Shown here piece after piece: positions 27,565-36,610 of a stretch of 64,000 bases of DNA; the first letter of the stretch is position 1, and the number at the start of each line of letters is the position of its first letter. Source of the stretch: Vibrio sp. SNU_ST1 (lineage in GTDB: Bacteria > Pseudomonadota > Gammaproteobacteria > Enterobacterales > Vibrionaceae). The notes beneath the pieces were generated by a model. It saw only the letters and a list, made by a program, of their open reading frames with translations. It had not been told where the DNA came from and searched no databases. The DNA is taken from contig NZ_CP130749.1 of NCBI RefSeq assembly GCF_030563405.1, forward strand, positions 620,001-684,000. Direction: 5' to 3'. The position numbers and the translations under genes are program-made.

Positions 27565-29295
27565 TTGCTTATTAAACCTGTTTCATCTGTGACGAGTACA
27601 ATAGCGAAATCATTGCTATTAATATTGCTCCTTTCAGTTGCCACTACTGGTTTTGCTATTTTTACATTAGCGTCCAGCCTTAACGATGCCGAGGCGGTTA
27701 ACGTGGCAGGCTCAATGCGTATGCAAAGCTACCGTTTAGCGCATGATATTCAAATAGAATCAATCGATTACGATTCCCACATTCGTGAATTTGAAAGTTC
27801 TCTTTATTCCACATCAATGACTAATTTGGTGAGTTGGGAAGTACCAAGTGATATTACGAATGATTATTATTTAATTATTGGTCGTTGGCATGAATTGAAG
27901 CAGGTTTTAAATAGTGAAGACCGAAAACACTACCTTGTGTTAGTTAAGAACTTTGTTATTGAAATCGACAGCTTTGTTTTTAAGTTGCAAGAGTTTTCAG
28001 AAGATAAATTAATTAAATTGGCATGGGCTGGAGGTATAGGTCTAGGTGGAATACTCGTCATATCTCTTTTTGTTGTTCATTTTGTACGTAAACAAGTTGT
28101 TAAACCTTTGCATGCACTTGTTCGAGCAAGCCAAAGAATAAAAAATAGTGATTTTGAGGTTAAATTAGAGGTTACGAATAATAATGAACTGGGTATTTTG
28201 ACCAAAACATTTAATTCGATGGCGAAAGATCTTGGGGTGCTGTATCGAAACCTTGAAGGTGTTGTTGATGCTAAGACGGTTGAGTTACAAAATGCCAATC
28301 AATCATTACAGGCTCTTTATTATTCTTCTCAAGAGCTCACGGTAACGCGCATTGCACCGGAAAATTTCCGTGCTATTTTGCAACATTTGGTTAGCTTAGA
28401 AGGGATTGAATCTCTAAGGTTAGAGATAGTCGATAATTCGGGACGTTCTTTGATAATGGATGAAGGGTATGATTCGAACTTAGATTATGAAAAGTTTGAA
28501 ATGAAGCTAGATGATAACGAACTTGTCTTGGGGTATCTGTATTGCTCATATCATCATGGTCATTCAACAAAGGCACTAATTGAGAGTTTTATCCAACTAT
28601 TATCGCGAGCTATCTATTATAATCGCGCGCAAAAGAAAGCTGAGCAGCTTATTATTATGGAAGAGCGTGCGACGATTGCGCGTGAACTGCATGATTCATT
28701 GGCTCAATCTCTGTCGTATTTGAAGATCCAAGTGACATTGTTAAAGCGTGTCATTGGTAAGCTTCCCGAGCACAAACATCGAGAGCAGTCAGAACAGATA
28801 GCCTCAGAGATTGGGAATGGTTTGGCTGATGCTTATACTCAATTACGAGAGCTGCTTACTACATTCAGGTTGACTATAAAAGAGAGCAACTTTGGAGATG
28901 CTCTGAGCACCATGCTTGAAGAGCTCTCCGAAAGAACCGATGCGAAGATTAATTTAACCAATAATCTCTCATCGTTAGAGCTTGATGCTCACAGTCAGGT
29001 TCACTTGCTTCAATTGATTCGTGAAGCAACAATAAATGCAATAAAACACGCCAATGCCGATTTGATAGATGTATGCTGTATCGATGAGGACGGAGAAGTA
29101 TTAGTCGTGATTAAAGATAATGGAGATGGCTTTGACCCAAGTAGTTCGAAGATGAACCACTACGGGATGAGCATTATGCAGGAGCGTGCGGCAAGACTGA
29201 ATGGCGACTTAACGATTGAGGCGGCTCAAGGTGAAGGCTGTACAGTCATATTGAAATATAAAAGTTTGAAGGAAGTTAAAGTTGACGATTTGTAA
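27565..29295 (+). CDS. narQ: NarQ nitrate/nitrite sensor histidine kinase
   Basis: 576-residue membrane sensor. First helix at residues 11-35, then the periplasmic nitrate-binding P-box (NVAGSMRMQSYRLAHD), second helix near 155-178, HAMP domain, central cysteine-poor linker, and HisKA_3-type dimerisation motif (EERATIARELHDSLAQ) with the HATPase. It starts with TTG: AGGA at 27553-27556 is 8 bp before the TTG at 27565; another TTG at 27559 is too close, and no early ATG exists. Overlaps narP and diverges from nap. Confidence 0.93.
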   Translation: MLIKPVSSVTSTIAKSLLLILLLSVATTGFAIFTLASSLNDAEAVNVAGSMRMQSYRLAHDIQIESIDYDSHIREFESSLYSTSMTNLVSWEVPSDITNDYYLIIGRWHELKQVLNSEDRKHYLVLVKNFVIEIDSFVFKLQEFSEDKLIKLAWAGGIGLGGILVISLFVVHFVRKQVVKPLHALVRASQRIKNSDFEVKLEVTNNNELGILTKTFNSMAKDLGVLYRNLEGVVDAKTVELQNANQSLQALYYSSQELTVTRIAPENFRAILQHLVSLEGIESLRLEIVDNSGRSLIMDEGYDSNLDYEKFEMKLDDNELVLGYLYCSYHHGHSTKALIESFIQLLSRAIYYNRAQKKAEQLIIMEERATIARELHDSLAQSLSYLKIQVTLLKRVIGKLPEHKHREQSEQIASEIGNGLADAYTQLRELLTTFRLTIKESNFGDALSTMLEELSERTDAKINLTNNLSSLELDAHSQVHLLQLIREATINAIKHANADLIDVCCIDEDGEVLVVIKDNGDGFDPSSSKMNHYGMSIMQERAARLNGDLTIEAAQGEGCTVILKYKSLKEVKVDDL

Positions 29296-29914
29296 AGTGA
29301 TGCTGGTTGATGATCATCCATTGATGCGCAGAGGTATAAGCCAATTACTGAGCTTTGAAGATGAATTTGAAGTGATTGCAGAAGCAAGTAACGGTACTGA
29401 AGCAGTCGCTCTTGCCCATGAAGAAGAACCTGATTTGATCCTATTGGATCTTAATATGAAAGGCATGTCTGGATTAGATACCTTGAAAGCACTTCGCACT
29501 GATGGCTCAAGCGCTAACATTGTTATTTTAACCGTTTCTGATAGCCCTGCGGATATCGAAGCGATTGTTAAGGCGGGCGCTGATGGTTACTTATTGAAAG
29601 ATACTGAACCCGATGAGCTGATTGAACTGCTTAAGCAAGCACATAGCGGTGACAAGGCTTACAGCAGTGTAGTCTCTCGTTACTTGAATGATGCTGATAG
29701 CCGAAATGATATTTTTGACCAACTGACTGAACGCGAAATGCAGATCCTGCAAGAAGTCGCAAAAGGTTACCGTAACAAACAAATCGCTGATCATCTGTTT
29801 ATCTCTGAATCGACAGTTAAGGTGCATATGAAGAGCTTACTGAAAAAATTACAAGTGCCTTCACGTACTGCTGCAACGGTTTTGTATCTAGAACGCTATG
29901 GTGACATGAAGTAA
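29282..29914 (+). CDS. narP: NarP nitrate/nitrite response regulator
   Basis: 210-residue NarL/FixJ-type regulator: receiver domain with VDDHPLMRRGI, phospho-acceptor Asp in LLDLNMKGMSGL and Lys in LLKDTEPDEL, then a LuxR-type HTH (LTEREMQILQEVAKGYRNKQIADHLFISESTVKVH). TTG at 29282 is taken because AAGGAAG precedes it by 7 bp, overlapping narQ by 14 bp. It should activate the divergent nap operon in response to nitrate. Confidence 0.93.
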   Translation: MTICKVMLVDDHPLMRRGISQLLSFEDEFEVIAEASNGTEAVALAHEEEPDLILLDLNMKGMSGLDTLKALRTDGSSANIVILTVSDSPADIEAIVKAGADGYLLKDTEPDELIELLKQAHSGDKAYSSVVSRYLNDADSRNDIFDQLTEREMQILQEVAKGYRNKQIADHLFISESTVKVHMKSLLKKLQVPSRTAATVLYLERYGDMK

Positions 29915-30030
29915 GGCTTGCTCCTTTGAAATAAACTATTTCAAGCCGTGCCGATTAAAGCTTTTGTGAAGATTTTTTAGAGTGACACTCCAACGGATAG
30001 AGTTTTGAATATTCTAAATTAAGATACAAT

Positions 30031-30068
30031 AAAAAAGGCGCTGAACTTACTAAGTTCAGCGCCTTTTT
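30031..30068. terminator. bidirectional terminator between narP and the DcuC-type gene
   Basis: AAAAAAGGCGCTGAACTTA / TAAGTTCAGCGCCTTTTT, a long perfect stem with A and T tracts, serving both converging genes. Confidence 0.92.
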
Positions 30069-30135
30069 GTTAGGGCATTTTATATCGGCATCTCTATCTT
30101 AGCTTGTATCAGTCTAGATAGAGTGTTTCTTATAG

Positions 30136-31503
30136 TTAAGCTGCCATTGGAACCAATACCAGCGTACCAAAGATAACCGTGATAAGACCACAGATTACTG
30201 GAACAGAAGTACGTTTAACAACTTCAAACGGGCTGATTTTTCCCATACCAGATGTCGCAACAATTACGCCAGATACTGGAGAAATGGTACGGCCTAAGTT
30301 AGATGCTTGAAGCATAGGGATGATTAGGAACGCAGGGTTCAAGCCCATTTTCGCCGCCAGTGATGGAGCCAGCTCTACGAATGCATAGAAAGGCGCGTTA
30401 CCAGAACCTGTCGCGATAGCTGCAGCAACCGTTAAACCTGTTAGGATAAGCATCAATGCGATACCGCCAGCGCCTGCCGATTCAGCAAGACCGATTAGGT
30501 TATCAATTGCACCGATAGACATTAGACCTTGAGCAAATACGCCCGCCGCAACCAACAACATTACTACGCCTTTGAACGCGTCAGCCATGCCTTGGTAGCA
30601 AGAATCTAAATCTTCTAATGTTTTCTCACCGTCAAACTTCTTAACAACGTAATCGATAACTGCACCCACGAAGATTGAACCTACCACAATGGTGTAGATA
30701 TCAAGTGAAAGCCCTGGAATTGTGCGGCCGTTGAATAGGAAAACACCGATGATAGGTAGGAATGGAAGTGCAGCGTAGAAAGCTGGTGCTGTTGTTTCGA
30801 TTTCAGAAACGTCAACTTTTTCCATAGGTGTGTTTTCTTTCTTATCTAGATATTTGTTCCAGAAGAAAGCGGCACCTGCCATTACGATGATCGCACAGAT
30901 AGAAACTGGCAGTACCGTTTGAACGGCAAACACATCTAGAGACATGCCTGATTTTTCTGCTGCGATAACCACATCACCAGAAGTTGGTGAAAGAATGATG
31001 GCTGCAGGTGACGCACAAACTGCAACCGCTGCCGGGCGTGAAATACCCATTGCCGTCATCATTGGGAATAGGGTCGCCATCAATAGCACACCAAGGCCTG
31101 TTGCAGAACTTACTGCTAGAGACATTAGACAAGCTACGATGTAGGCCGCAACAAGAAGTACGTATGGAGACTTGATAGCAGCAAGCGGTTTAGAGAATTG
31201 TTTCACTACCACGTTGTTTGCGCCGATGTGGGTCATGTAAGAAGCAAAACCACAAAGAAGCATGATTTGCATGCCTAGGCCACCACCACGGTACTGAAGC
31301 ATGTACTTAACAAATTCTAGTGAGTCGGTAACCATGTTACCTGTTGAAGCGACCTTTGCTGGTAAGACTGTGTGACCGATAAGGCCAGTAATAAGAAGTA
31401 GGGCAAGGCCTGCAGTTAGTAACACGCCTGCGGCTTTATAGCCTTTTACAATAAAGTAACCAACAGCGATGGTAATTACTAATCCGATCAAGAGCTCTAA
31501 CAT
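30136..31503 (-). CDS. dcuC: DcuC-family anaerobic C4-dicarboxylate transporter
   Basis: 455-residue inner-membrane carrier with about 12 hydrophobic segments. Family features include GYFIVKGYKAAGVLLTAG, SATGLGVLLMATLFPMM, ASPAAIILSPTSGDVV and SGNAPFYAFVELAPSLA. Members mostly export succinate or exchange it for fumarate under anaerobic conditions. ATG at 31503 is chosen because GGAG lies 7 bp upstream; an in-frame GTG lies at 31515. Position next to nap-nar fits an anaerobic role. Substrate is inferred from family only. Confidence 0.9.
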   Translation of the reverse strand: MLELLIGLVITIAVGYFIVKGYKAAGVLLTAGLALLLITGLIGHTVLPAKVASTGNMVTDSLEFVKYMLQYRGGGLGMQIMLLCGFASYMTHIGANNVVVKQFSKPLAAIKSPYVLLVAAYIVACLMSLAVSSATGLGVLLMATLFPMMTAMGISRPAAVAVCASPAAIILSPTSGDVVIAAEKSGMSLDVFAVQTVLPVSICAIIVMAGAAFFWNKYLDKKENTPMEKVDVSEIETTAPAFYAALPFLPIIGVFLFNGRTIPGLSLDIYTIVVGSIFVGAVIDYVVKKFDGEKTLEDLDSCYQGMADAFKGVVMLLVAAGVFAQGLMSIGAIDNLIGLAESAGAGGIALMLILTGLTVAAAIATGSGNAPFYAFVELAPSLAAKMGLNPAFLIIPMLQASNLGRTISPVSGVIVATSGMGKISPFEVVKRTSVPVICGLITVIFGTLVLVPMAA

Positions 31504-31888
31504 AGAAATCTCCACAAAGTTTAAAAAATATAAGAAAGTGTTTCAGAATATGACAATGAATGTACAGAAAACCGAACTGTGGCACGAGACAAACTTGACT
31601 TTGGTATGATCTAAGACAAACATTTTTTCCTATGTTAATTGTGGTTGTAAATATTGATTAACTACTGTTGTTTGGGTGTTAATAAACAAATTTTGCAGCT
31701 TGCTAGAATATAACTTGGATCACCTTTGTTTGTTTTAGTTGCATATAGAGACGTTGTTTTATAAATCGTGAGTGGTTTTTGTATGTTGAAAGGAAACATT
31801 TAACGAAATGGCTGTTTTTGAGTAAGGCGATGATAGTGGTGGATTTCTTAATTGTCAGAATGAGCGGATAAAAGTTTCTTGAAAAGAC
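31504..31888. other. intergenic region upstream of the DcuC-type gene
   Basis: About 385 bp, AT-rich, no convincing ORF. It should contain the dcuC promoter. I found only isolated FNR-like half-sites (TTGAC, TTGAT) and no complete palindrome. Confidence 0.5.
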
Positions 31889-31918
31889 AAACCCTGCGTT
31901 AAGAGCAGGGTTTTTATT
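31889..31918. terminator. terminator hairpin by the ABM monooxygenase gene
   Basis: AACCCTGC / GCAGGGTT stem with a 7-nt loop, 21 bp past the stop of the minus-strand gene. The T tract is stronger on the plus strand (TTTTTATT) than on the minus strand. Confidence 0.65.
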
Positions 31919-31939
31919 GAATCAGTTCTGAGTGACTGG

Positions 31940-32230
31940 TTAGGCGATATGCGTCATTTTATTAAGCACAAAGGTTTCAATACAGCCTTCAGTCGCAGCC
32001 ATATACTCAGCGATGTGTTGGCTCGCTAAGTGTTTGTCTAGATGAGCTTCAGATTCCCAGTTCTCATGAAAAACGAAGTGGGCAGGGTTACTGTTATCTT
32101 GGTGCAGATCGTAATTAATACAGCCGTCTTCAGCACGGGTTTTATCGATCAATTTAATCATCTCTGATTTAACAAGATTAGTTTTGTCTTCTTTAGAGAC
32201 GATCGTTGCAATAATAGTCAGTTTACTCAT
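31940..32230 (-). CDS. ABM-domain (YgiN-like) putative quinol monooxygenase
   Basis: 96-residue single-domain protein of the antibiotic biosynthesis monooxygenase fold. Diagnostic pieces: MSKLTIIATIVSKEDK, the conserved DGCINYDLHQD, FVFHENWESEAHLDKHLAS and the C-terminal FVLNKM. Such small dimers oxidise quinols or act on reactive small molecules; substrate unknown. AAGGAATT precedes the ATG. Monocistronic. Confidence 0.85.
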   Translation of the reverse strand: MSKLTIIATIVSKEDKTNLVKSEMIKLIDKTRAEDGCINYDLHQDNSNPAHFVFHENWESEAHLDKHLASQHIAEYMAATEGCIETFVLNKMTHIA

Positions 32231-32356
32231 TTTTAATTCCTTAGCTCTAAACTCAGTAAGTTAAAGTAATATAAGTATAAATTCAGATTGAAGAAAGAGT
32301 TCTGGAATCCAATAACTATGGTTCTTGAAGTCCACAATTTAGACTTGACAGTATTT

Positions 32357-32391
32357 GGCTAATGGCTAATGGCTAATGGCTAATGGCTAAT
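32357..32391. repeat. 7 bp tandem repeat (GGCTAAT)x5
   Basis: Five perfect copies of GGCTAAT between the ABM gene and the desaturase terminator. Non-coding; copy number may vary by slippage. Confidence 0.95.
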
Positions 32392-32404
32392 AGGTTACGC
32401 TCAT

Positions 32405-32432
32405 AAAAAAGCCCTCATAGTAATATGAGGGC
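32405..32432 (-). terminator. terminator of the desaturase gene
   Basis: On the minus strand AGCCCTCATA / TATGAGGGCT with a 4-nt loop is followed by TTTTTATG. Confidence 0.85.
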
Positions 32433-32506
32433 TTCAAATAAGAGTTAAACAGTGTCATTACTGGTGCATTAAGCGGATTACCCTGCCTTAAGTCTATTAT
32501 TCCACC

Positions 32507-33649
32507 TTAAGCATACTGTTCCACAGTCATTGCCCAATTTTTTTTCTGTTGCTCAAAATTCATTTTGATTTGTTGGTAACGAACTTTAAGCAGAGAGTGT
32601 TCGTACTTCTTCACAACATCTTCGCGTTTGCTTTCAAGTAGCTGCTTTTTTACTTCGTAATACTCATTCATGTTTGATACTAGAGCATCGAATTCTTGTT
32701 GAAGCTTGTCTGCGATTTGTTGCTTGTCGGCACGATGCATGATCTTTTGCTGCGTGAGTTTAAGTAACATTGATGCTTCTGCTTTTTCAATACGAGCTTG
32801 AGGGGTTTTCTTTAGCTTACTTGCCAGTCCCATCAACGAAGCACTCTTGATCAACCACTTTGTTGGATCGTATTGCCACCAGTAGATGCCGTTACGGTAG
32901 TCGTTCTCAAAGATGTGGTGGAAGTTATGGTAGCCTTCGCCAAAAGTAAGAACCGCTAGCACACCATTATCACGGGCCGTGTTTTTGTCGGTAAAAGGTT
33001 GGCTACCCCAGATGTGAGCAAGAGAGTTAATGAAGAATGTTGTGTGGTGGTTAAGTACCAAACGAACAGCGCCTACGACTAACAACATGCCAAGTACGTC
33101 ACCGTAAATAATACCTAAAGCGATAGGAACACCGAAGTTCATTAGCAATGCCAACAGAACGTAGTGCTTGTGCTGCCACATAACAATTTTGTCTTTCTTT
33201 AAATCTCGACAATTTTCATAATTTTCATACATCGAGGTGCTGTAGTTGCGAATCATCCACCCGATGTGAGAATACCAAAAACCACGTTTTGCTGAGTATG
33301 GGTCTTTGTCGTTGTTATCCACGTGCTTATGATGCACACGGTGATCAGAAGACCAGTGTAGCGCGCTGTTCTGCAGGGCAAACGCGCCACCTAGTGCAAA
33401 CAGGAATCTTAGGCTTGAATGCGCTTCAAACGCTTTGTGTGACCATAAGCGATGATAACCCGTCGTGATTGAAAGGTTACAGAACGTAAAGCAGATCGCT
33501 AGCCATATCCAGTGCTCCATGCCATAGCCGAAAAAGTAGCCATAAACGGGAGCTGCAACAACAGCAAGCAGCATACTAAAAGAGAATACAAAAATATTGA
33601 GCCAGATTAATGGCGGCTTTTTTGTAGATTGTTTGTCGGCACTATTCAT
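32507..33649 (-). CDS. acyl-CoA/acyl-lipid delta-9-type fatty acid desaturase
   Basis: 380-residue membrane di-iron desaturase introducing a double bond into saturated acyl chains. The three His boxes are HRLWSH (66-71), HRVHH (103-107) and HNFHH (241-245). Hydrophobic pairs lie near 15-60 and 163-200. The C-terminal ~100 residues are a charged helical extension rich in Lys, Gln and Glu, unusual for the family. ATG at 33649 has GGGAA about 8 bp upstream; the frame stays open to 33790 but that part covers the promoter region. Likely adjusts membrane fluidity. Confidence 0.9.
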   Translation of the reverse strand: MNSADKQSTKKPPLIWLNIFVFSFSMLLAVVAAPVYGYFFGYGMEHWIWLAICFTFCNLSITTGYHRLWSHKAFEAHSSLRFLFALGGAFALQNSALHWSSDHRVHHKHVDNNDKDPYSAKRGFWYSHIGWMIRNYSTSMYENYENCRDLKKDKIVMWQHKHYVLLALLMNFGVPIALGIIYGDVLGMLLVVGAVRLVLNHHTTFFINSLAHIWGSQPFTDKNTARDNGVLAVLTFGEGYHNFHHIFENDYRNGIYWWQYDPTKWLIKSASLMGLASKLKKTPQARIEKAEASMLLKLTQQKIMHRADKQQIADKLQQEFDALVSNMNEYYEVKKQLLESKREDVVKKYEHSLLKVRYQQIKMNFEQQKKNWAMTVEQYA

Positions 33650-33695
33650 TAGCAAATTCCCATTGAGCTTACATCTGTGCGCTAGAATATCAGCG

Positions 33696-33732
33696 TACAC
33701 GTGTAAGTCAATATTGAAAGTGTAAACGTGTA
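33696..33732. promoter_or_regulatory. candidate FabR/TetR-type operator pair upstream of the desaturase
   Basis: TACACGTGTA, a perfect 10-bp palindrome within AGCGTACACGTGTAAG, at 33696-33705, and a related TAAACGTGTA at 33723-33732, 27 bp apart. It resembles the palindromes bound by FabR or DesT near unsaturated fatty acid genes; the match is from memory. Confidence 0.45.
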
Positions 33733-33815
33733 TTAGTATGTTTTGCTTAAATATTGTATAAAGGTAGTGTGAAATGTAGTAGCAAGTCATAAATGGAAGT
33801 ACTAAGGGCTAATAA

Positions 33816-34361
33816 ATGGAAATTAAGGTAGCTGAATATAAAGATTATGAGCGGATTGCCCAATTACACGCGGATAGCTGGAAGCTATATTACCGTGGCA
33901 TTCTTGCTGATGATTACTTAGAAAATGATGTTTTGGAGGACAGATCTGTTATTTGGCAGACTCGTTTGATTAACCCTCCTTTTAACCAACATGTTTTATT
34001 GCTTGAAGAGGGCGGTTTACTGGTTGGTTTCGTCTGCGCGTTTGGTAATCACAATTTTGAGCGTGGCACGTTCATTGATGCGTTACATGTAGACAATAAT
34101 TATCGCGGTAGAGGTGTCGGTAAGCGTCTATTGTCTGAATTATCGAAGTGGTTGCAGCAATACTATTCGGATTCAGGTCTATACCTAGAGGTGATGTCTG
34201 AAAATCACCAAGCCATTGCTTTTTATCAAGCGATTGGTGGTAAAGAAGAACTAGAGCAAGTGTGGGATGCACCGTGTGGAAGTCAAGTGAATGAGAAGGT
34301 GATCTCTTGGAGCTCTCCCGTTGAACTTGAACAGAAAACAGCAAGCATTGTGTATTCTTAG
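33816..34361 (+). CDS. GNAT family N-acetyltransferase
   Basis: 181-residue acetyl-CoA-dependent transferase. GNAT motif A is seen as ALHVDNNYRGRGVGKRLLSEL (R/Q-x-x-G-x-G/A), motif B as YLEVMSENHQAIAFYQAIGG. Acceptor unknown. It diverges from the desaturase gene and ends in a bidirectional terminator shared with the GTPase gene. Confidence 0.88.
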   Translation: MEIKVAEYKDYERIAQLHADSWKLYYRGILADDYLENDVLEDRSVIWQTRLINPPFNQHVLLLEEGGLLVGFVCAFGNHNFERGTFIDALHVDNNYRGRGVGKRLLSELSKWLQQYYSDSGLYLEVMSENHQAIAFYQAIGGKEELEQVWDAPCGSQVNEKVISWSSPVELEQKTASIVYS

Positions 34362-34441
34362 TCACTTCAAGTTGAATAATCGTTCCTTGCTCAACAGCTG
34401 CCTCGTACTGAAGTTGCTTTAAAGCAGAAGAACAAACCAAA

Positions 34442-34476
34442 AAGCCCCGAGCATTAAATTGTTCGGGGCTTTTTTG
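34442..34476. terminator. bidirectional terminator
   Basis: AAAGCCCCGA / TCGGGGCTTTTTT with a 12-nt loop between converging genes; T tracts in both directions. Confidence 0.88.
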
Positions 34477-34546
34477 ATTAGAGTAGACGCTTCAATTATT
34501 TGGCGCTTAGTCGCACCATGTGATTTTTTCTTAAAACGAAGAGAGA

Positions 34547-35482
34547 TTAACGCTTGTTCTTCAAGTAACGCTTACGGCGTTCTTCTTTCTTCTTAATTTG
34601 TTGTTCAGCTTTCAGTGCCGCTGCTTCTTCAACTTCAACCAACTCTTTGGTGATCATTTCTGGTAGTTCCAGAGTAACTTTGCCTAAAGTACCGTTGCGC
34701 AGTTCGTGAAGCAAGATCTCAGAACACTTGTGGATGTCGATATGACCACCCGCACGAAGTGCGCCGCGCTTACGGCCAATCGCTTCCATCAACTCAATAT
34801 CAGACTCAGGCAGCTCTTCAATTTGGTAGCGTTCTTGCAAAAGGTTAGGGTATTGCTTTGCAAGGTACTCGACTGTGTAGAATGCCACTTCATCGTATTC
34901 CATTGCTGTATCTTTTACCGCGCCAGTTGCAGCCAGGCGGAAGCCACTGTGTGGGTTTTCTACTTTAGGCCATAGGATTCCAGGAGTGTCTGAAAGGATC
35001 ACGCCGTTTTGCAGGTTGATACGTTGTTGACGACGAGTTACCGCAGGTTGATTACCTGTAACTGCAATCGTACGTCCCGCTAAACAGTTGATGATGGTCG
35101 ATTTACCCACGTTCGGGATGCCCATGATCATTGTACGAATGTTCTTACCCATCTGTTCACGGTGCGGTGCTAACTTACGTACTAGCTCCATAACGTGGTT
35201 AACTTCTTCTTTTACGCTAGTCGTAATCGCAATCGCTTTAACGCCTTGCTCTTTCTCGAAGTGCTCAATCCAACGTTGAGTCAGTTCAGGATCCGCAAGG
35301 TCACGCTTGTTCAACACTTTTACACAAGGCTTATCGCCGCGCAGTGAAGAGATCATTGGGTTTTCACTACTGAACGGGATACGAGCGTCCAGTACTTCGA
35401 TGATCACATCAACCTGTGGGATAACTTCTTCGATTTCTTTACGGGCTTTATGCATGTGACCCGGAAACCATTGAATAGACAT
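34547..35482 (-). CDS. ylqF: ribosome biogenesis GTPase YlqF/RbgA type
   Basis: 311-residue circularly permuted GTPase acting in late 50S assembly. The motif order is permuted: G4 NKRD at 58-61, then G1 GIPNVGKST at 121-129 and G3 DTPG at 165-168. The IQWFPGHMHKARKEI N-terminus and a basic C-terminal tail (KKKEERRKRYLKNKR) are characteristic. ATG at 35482 matches the conserved N-terminus; the frame extends to 35515 without conservation. Confidence 0.92.
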   Translation of the reverse strand: MSIQWFPGHMHKARKEIEEVIPQVDVIIEVLDARIPFSSENPMISSLRGDKPCVKVLNKRDLADPELTQRWIEHFEKEQGVKAIAITTSVKEEVNHVMELVRKLAPHREQMGKNIRTMIMGIPNVGKSTIINCLAGRTIAVTGNQPAVTRRQQRINLQNGVILSDTPGILWPKVENPHSGFRLAATGAVKDTAMEYDEVAFYTVEYLAKQYPNLLQERYQIEELPESDIELMEAIGRKRGALRAGGHIDIHKCSEILLHELRNGTLGKVTLELPEMITKELVEVEEAAALKAEQQIKKKEERRKRYLKNKR

Positions 35483-36067
35483 AGAGATAAACCTTGATAA
35501 ATATATTTGCTGCACATTGTAAGGGTTCGCTAGGGCGTGTAAAGCGCTATGTTAGTTAGAAGCCTTTCGTTAAAAGCTTAAGACCAAGTTTTTATCGGGT
35601 TCTTTTAAAGTTGAGGGCAGTCTTGCTGTGTACGTTTCGTGTGGGGTATTTGTTGTATCGCTGCATTATAGTGTTGTGAATGCCTGTTAGTTAGGCTGTA
35701 CGCACAGACAGTTTATTGCTTGTTGAATAATGAATGACTTAAAAAAGAGTGGTTTTTAACTCTGAATGAGCACGAGTTTAACGAGGGCGTTAATGTTAAA
35801 TTGTTAATTAGTAAATTAATGATTGGTTAAAAATGATAACGTGCCTTACATCGGCGGCAATATGTGCTTGCACGTTTTCACACTGAATGTTTAGACCCAC
35901 TTTTACATTAAATGCATAGCATTCAGTTGTTTATGGGCGACATGCTCGGTTAGAGAATCCAAAAGTTCACGTCAGTTCCATCAGCATTTGTACAACGATT
36001 TTCACAGTACTAAAATACGTTTTACTACACGCTCTTAAATTAATGATTTTGTTACGGAAACAGCATG
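35483..36067. other. intergenic region with no gene seen
   Basis: About 585 bp, AT-rich, with only short ORFs that have no ribosome binding site. The right end meets the IS110 remnant at 36068. Confidence 0.6.
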
Positions 36068-36178
36068 CTAACAAACGACTATGGCGTCGATAGTTAATTT
36101 TTGGCGCTGTTTTCATTCCATATAACACCATCTCTGAGCATTGAATTTAAGATTACAACCATCTTGTGCACGCATGCA
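36068..36178. repeat. 111 bp IS110-type 3' end, copy A
   Basis: Starts CTAACAAACGACTATGGCGTC and is about 90% identical to 37267-37377. It carries the last ~30 codons of an IS110-type transposase and about 25 bp beyond the stop. Confidence 0.85.
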
Positions 36179-36494
36179 ATAATCGCGACTTTATTTGACT
36201 TTCCAGCGTCTAAAAGTCGTTGATATGTCGCTTTCAAACGGGGTTACATTGCATGGCAGACAGCATCGCCATGTATAATATTATACGAACTTGAGCACCT
36301 CCACCTTGTATCACTCGCTTTCCTTTGTAGCGTCCGCTTTCTTTAATGTTTGGCAAATTTAATTAACGCAGACTTATTAGATTTAATAGGTCAATGTGTT
36401 GCGGATTTTCTCCTCGATGTTCTTGCAAAACAGCGACTTGAATAAATGACTTATGCGTATCTAAGCCAATGAAGATTATGCTATCTTTACTCAT
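36094..36494 (-). pseudogene. IS110-family transposase remnant, internally deleted and frameshifted
   Basis: Read on the minus strand from ATG 36494: MSKDSIIFIGLDTHKSFIQ, an IS110 N-terminal RuvC-like start, runs about 43 codons to a stop. After the deletion point the C-terminal domain resumes (SGRYKGKRVIQGGGAQVR, LYMAMLSAMQCNPV), then a frameshift, then TYQRLLDAGKSNKVAIIACV and a C-terminus at 36094. About 200 internal codons are missing, so it is inactive. Its end is shared with the second IS110 remnant at 37.3 kb. Confidence 0.8.
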
Positions 36495-36600
36495 GCTAGC
36501 ATCCAAATTTAGTTGTTTTACACACTAATTATGGTTATAAGCTAATCCACGATATTGGAGGCTAGCACCTTTCGTGGGCGTCATTGTGTCTAGGGCAATA
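36495..36600 (-). other. 5' flank of the IS110 remnant (possible former non-coding end)
   Basis: Non-coding stretch between the transposase ATG and the orphan gene start. It contains the inverted repeat GCTAGC (36494-36500 region and 36571-36576 region). In IS110 elements the non-coding end encodes a bridge RNA; whether a remnant persists here is not shown. Confidence 0.35.
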
Positions 36601-36610
36601 GGAGTATATT

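Noticed and set aside
32357..32391. CRISPR array
   Set aside because: The 7 bp repeat has no spacers; no cas genes are in the window.
33650..33790. N-terminal extension of the desaturase
   Set aside because: The open frame lacks conservation and covers the operator-like palindromes; a good start exists at 33649.
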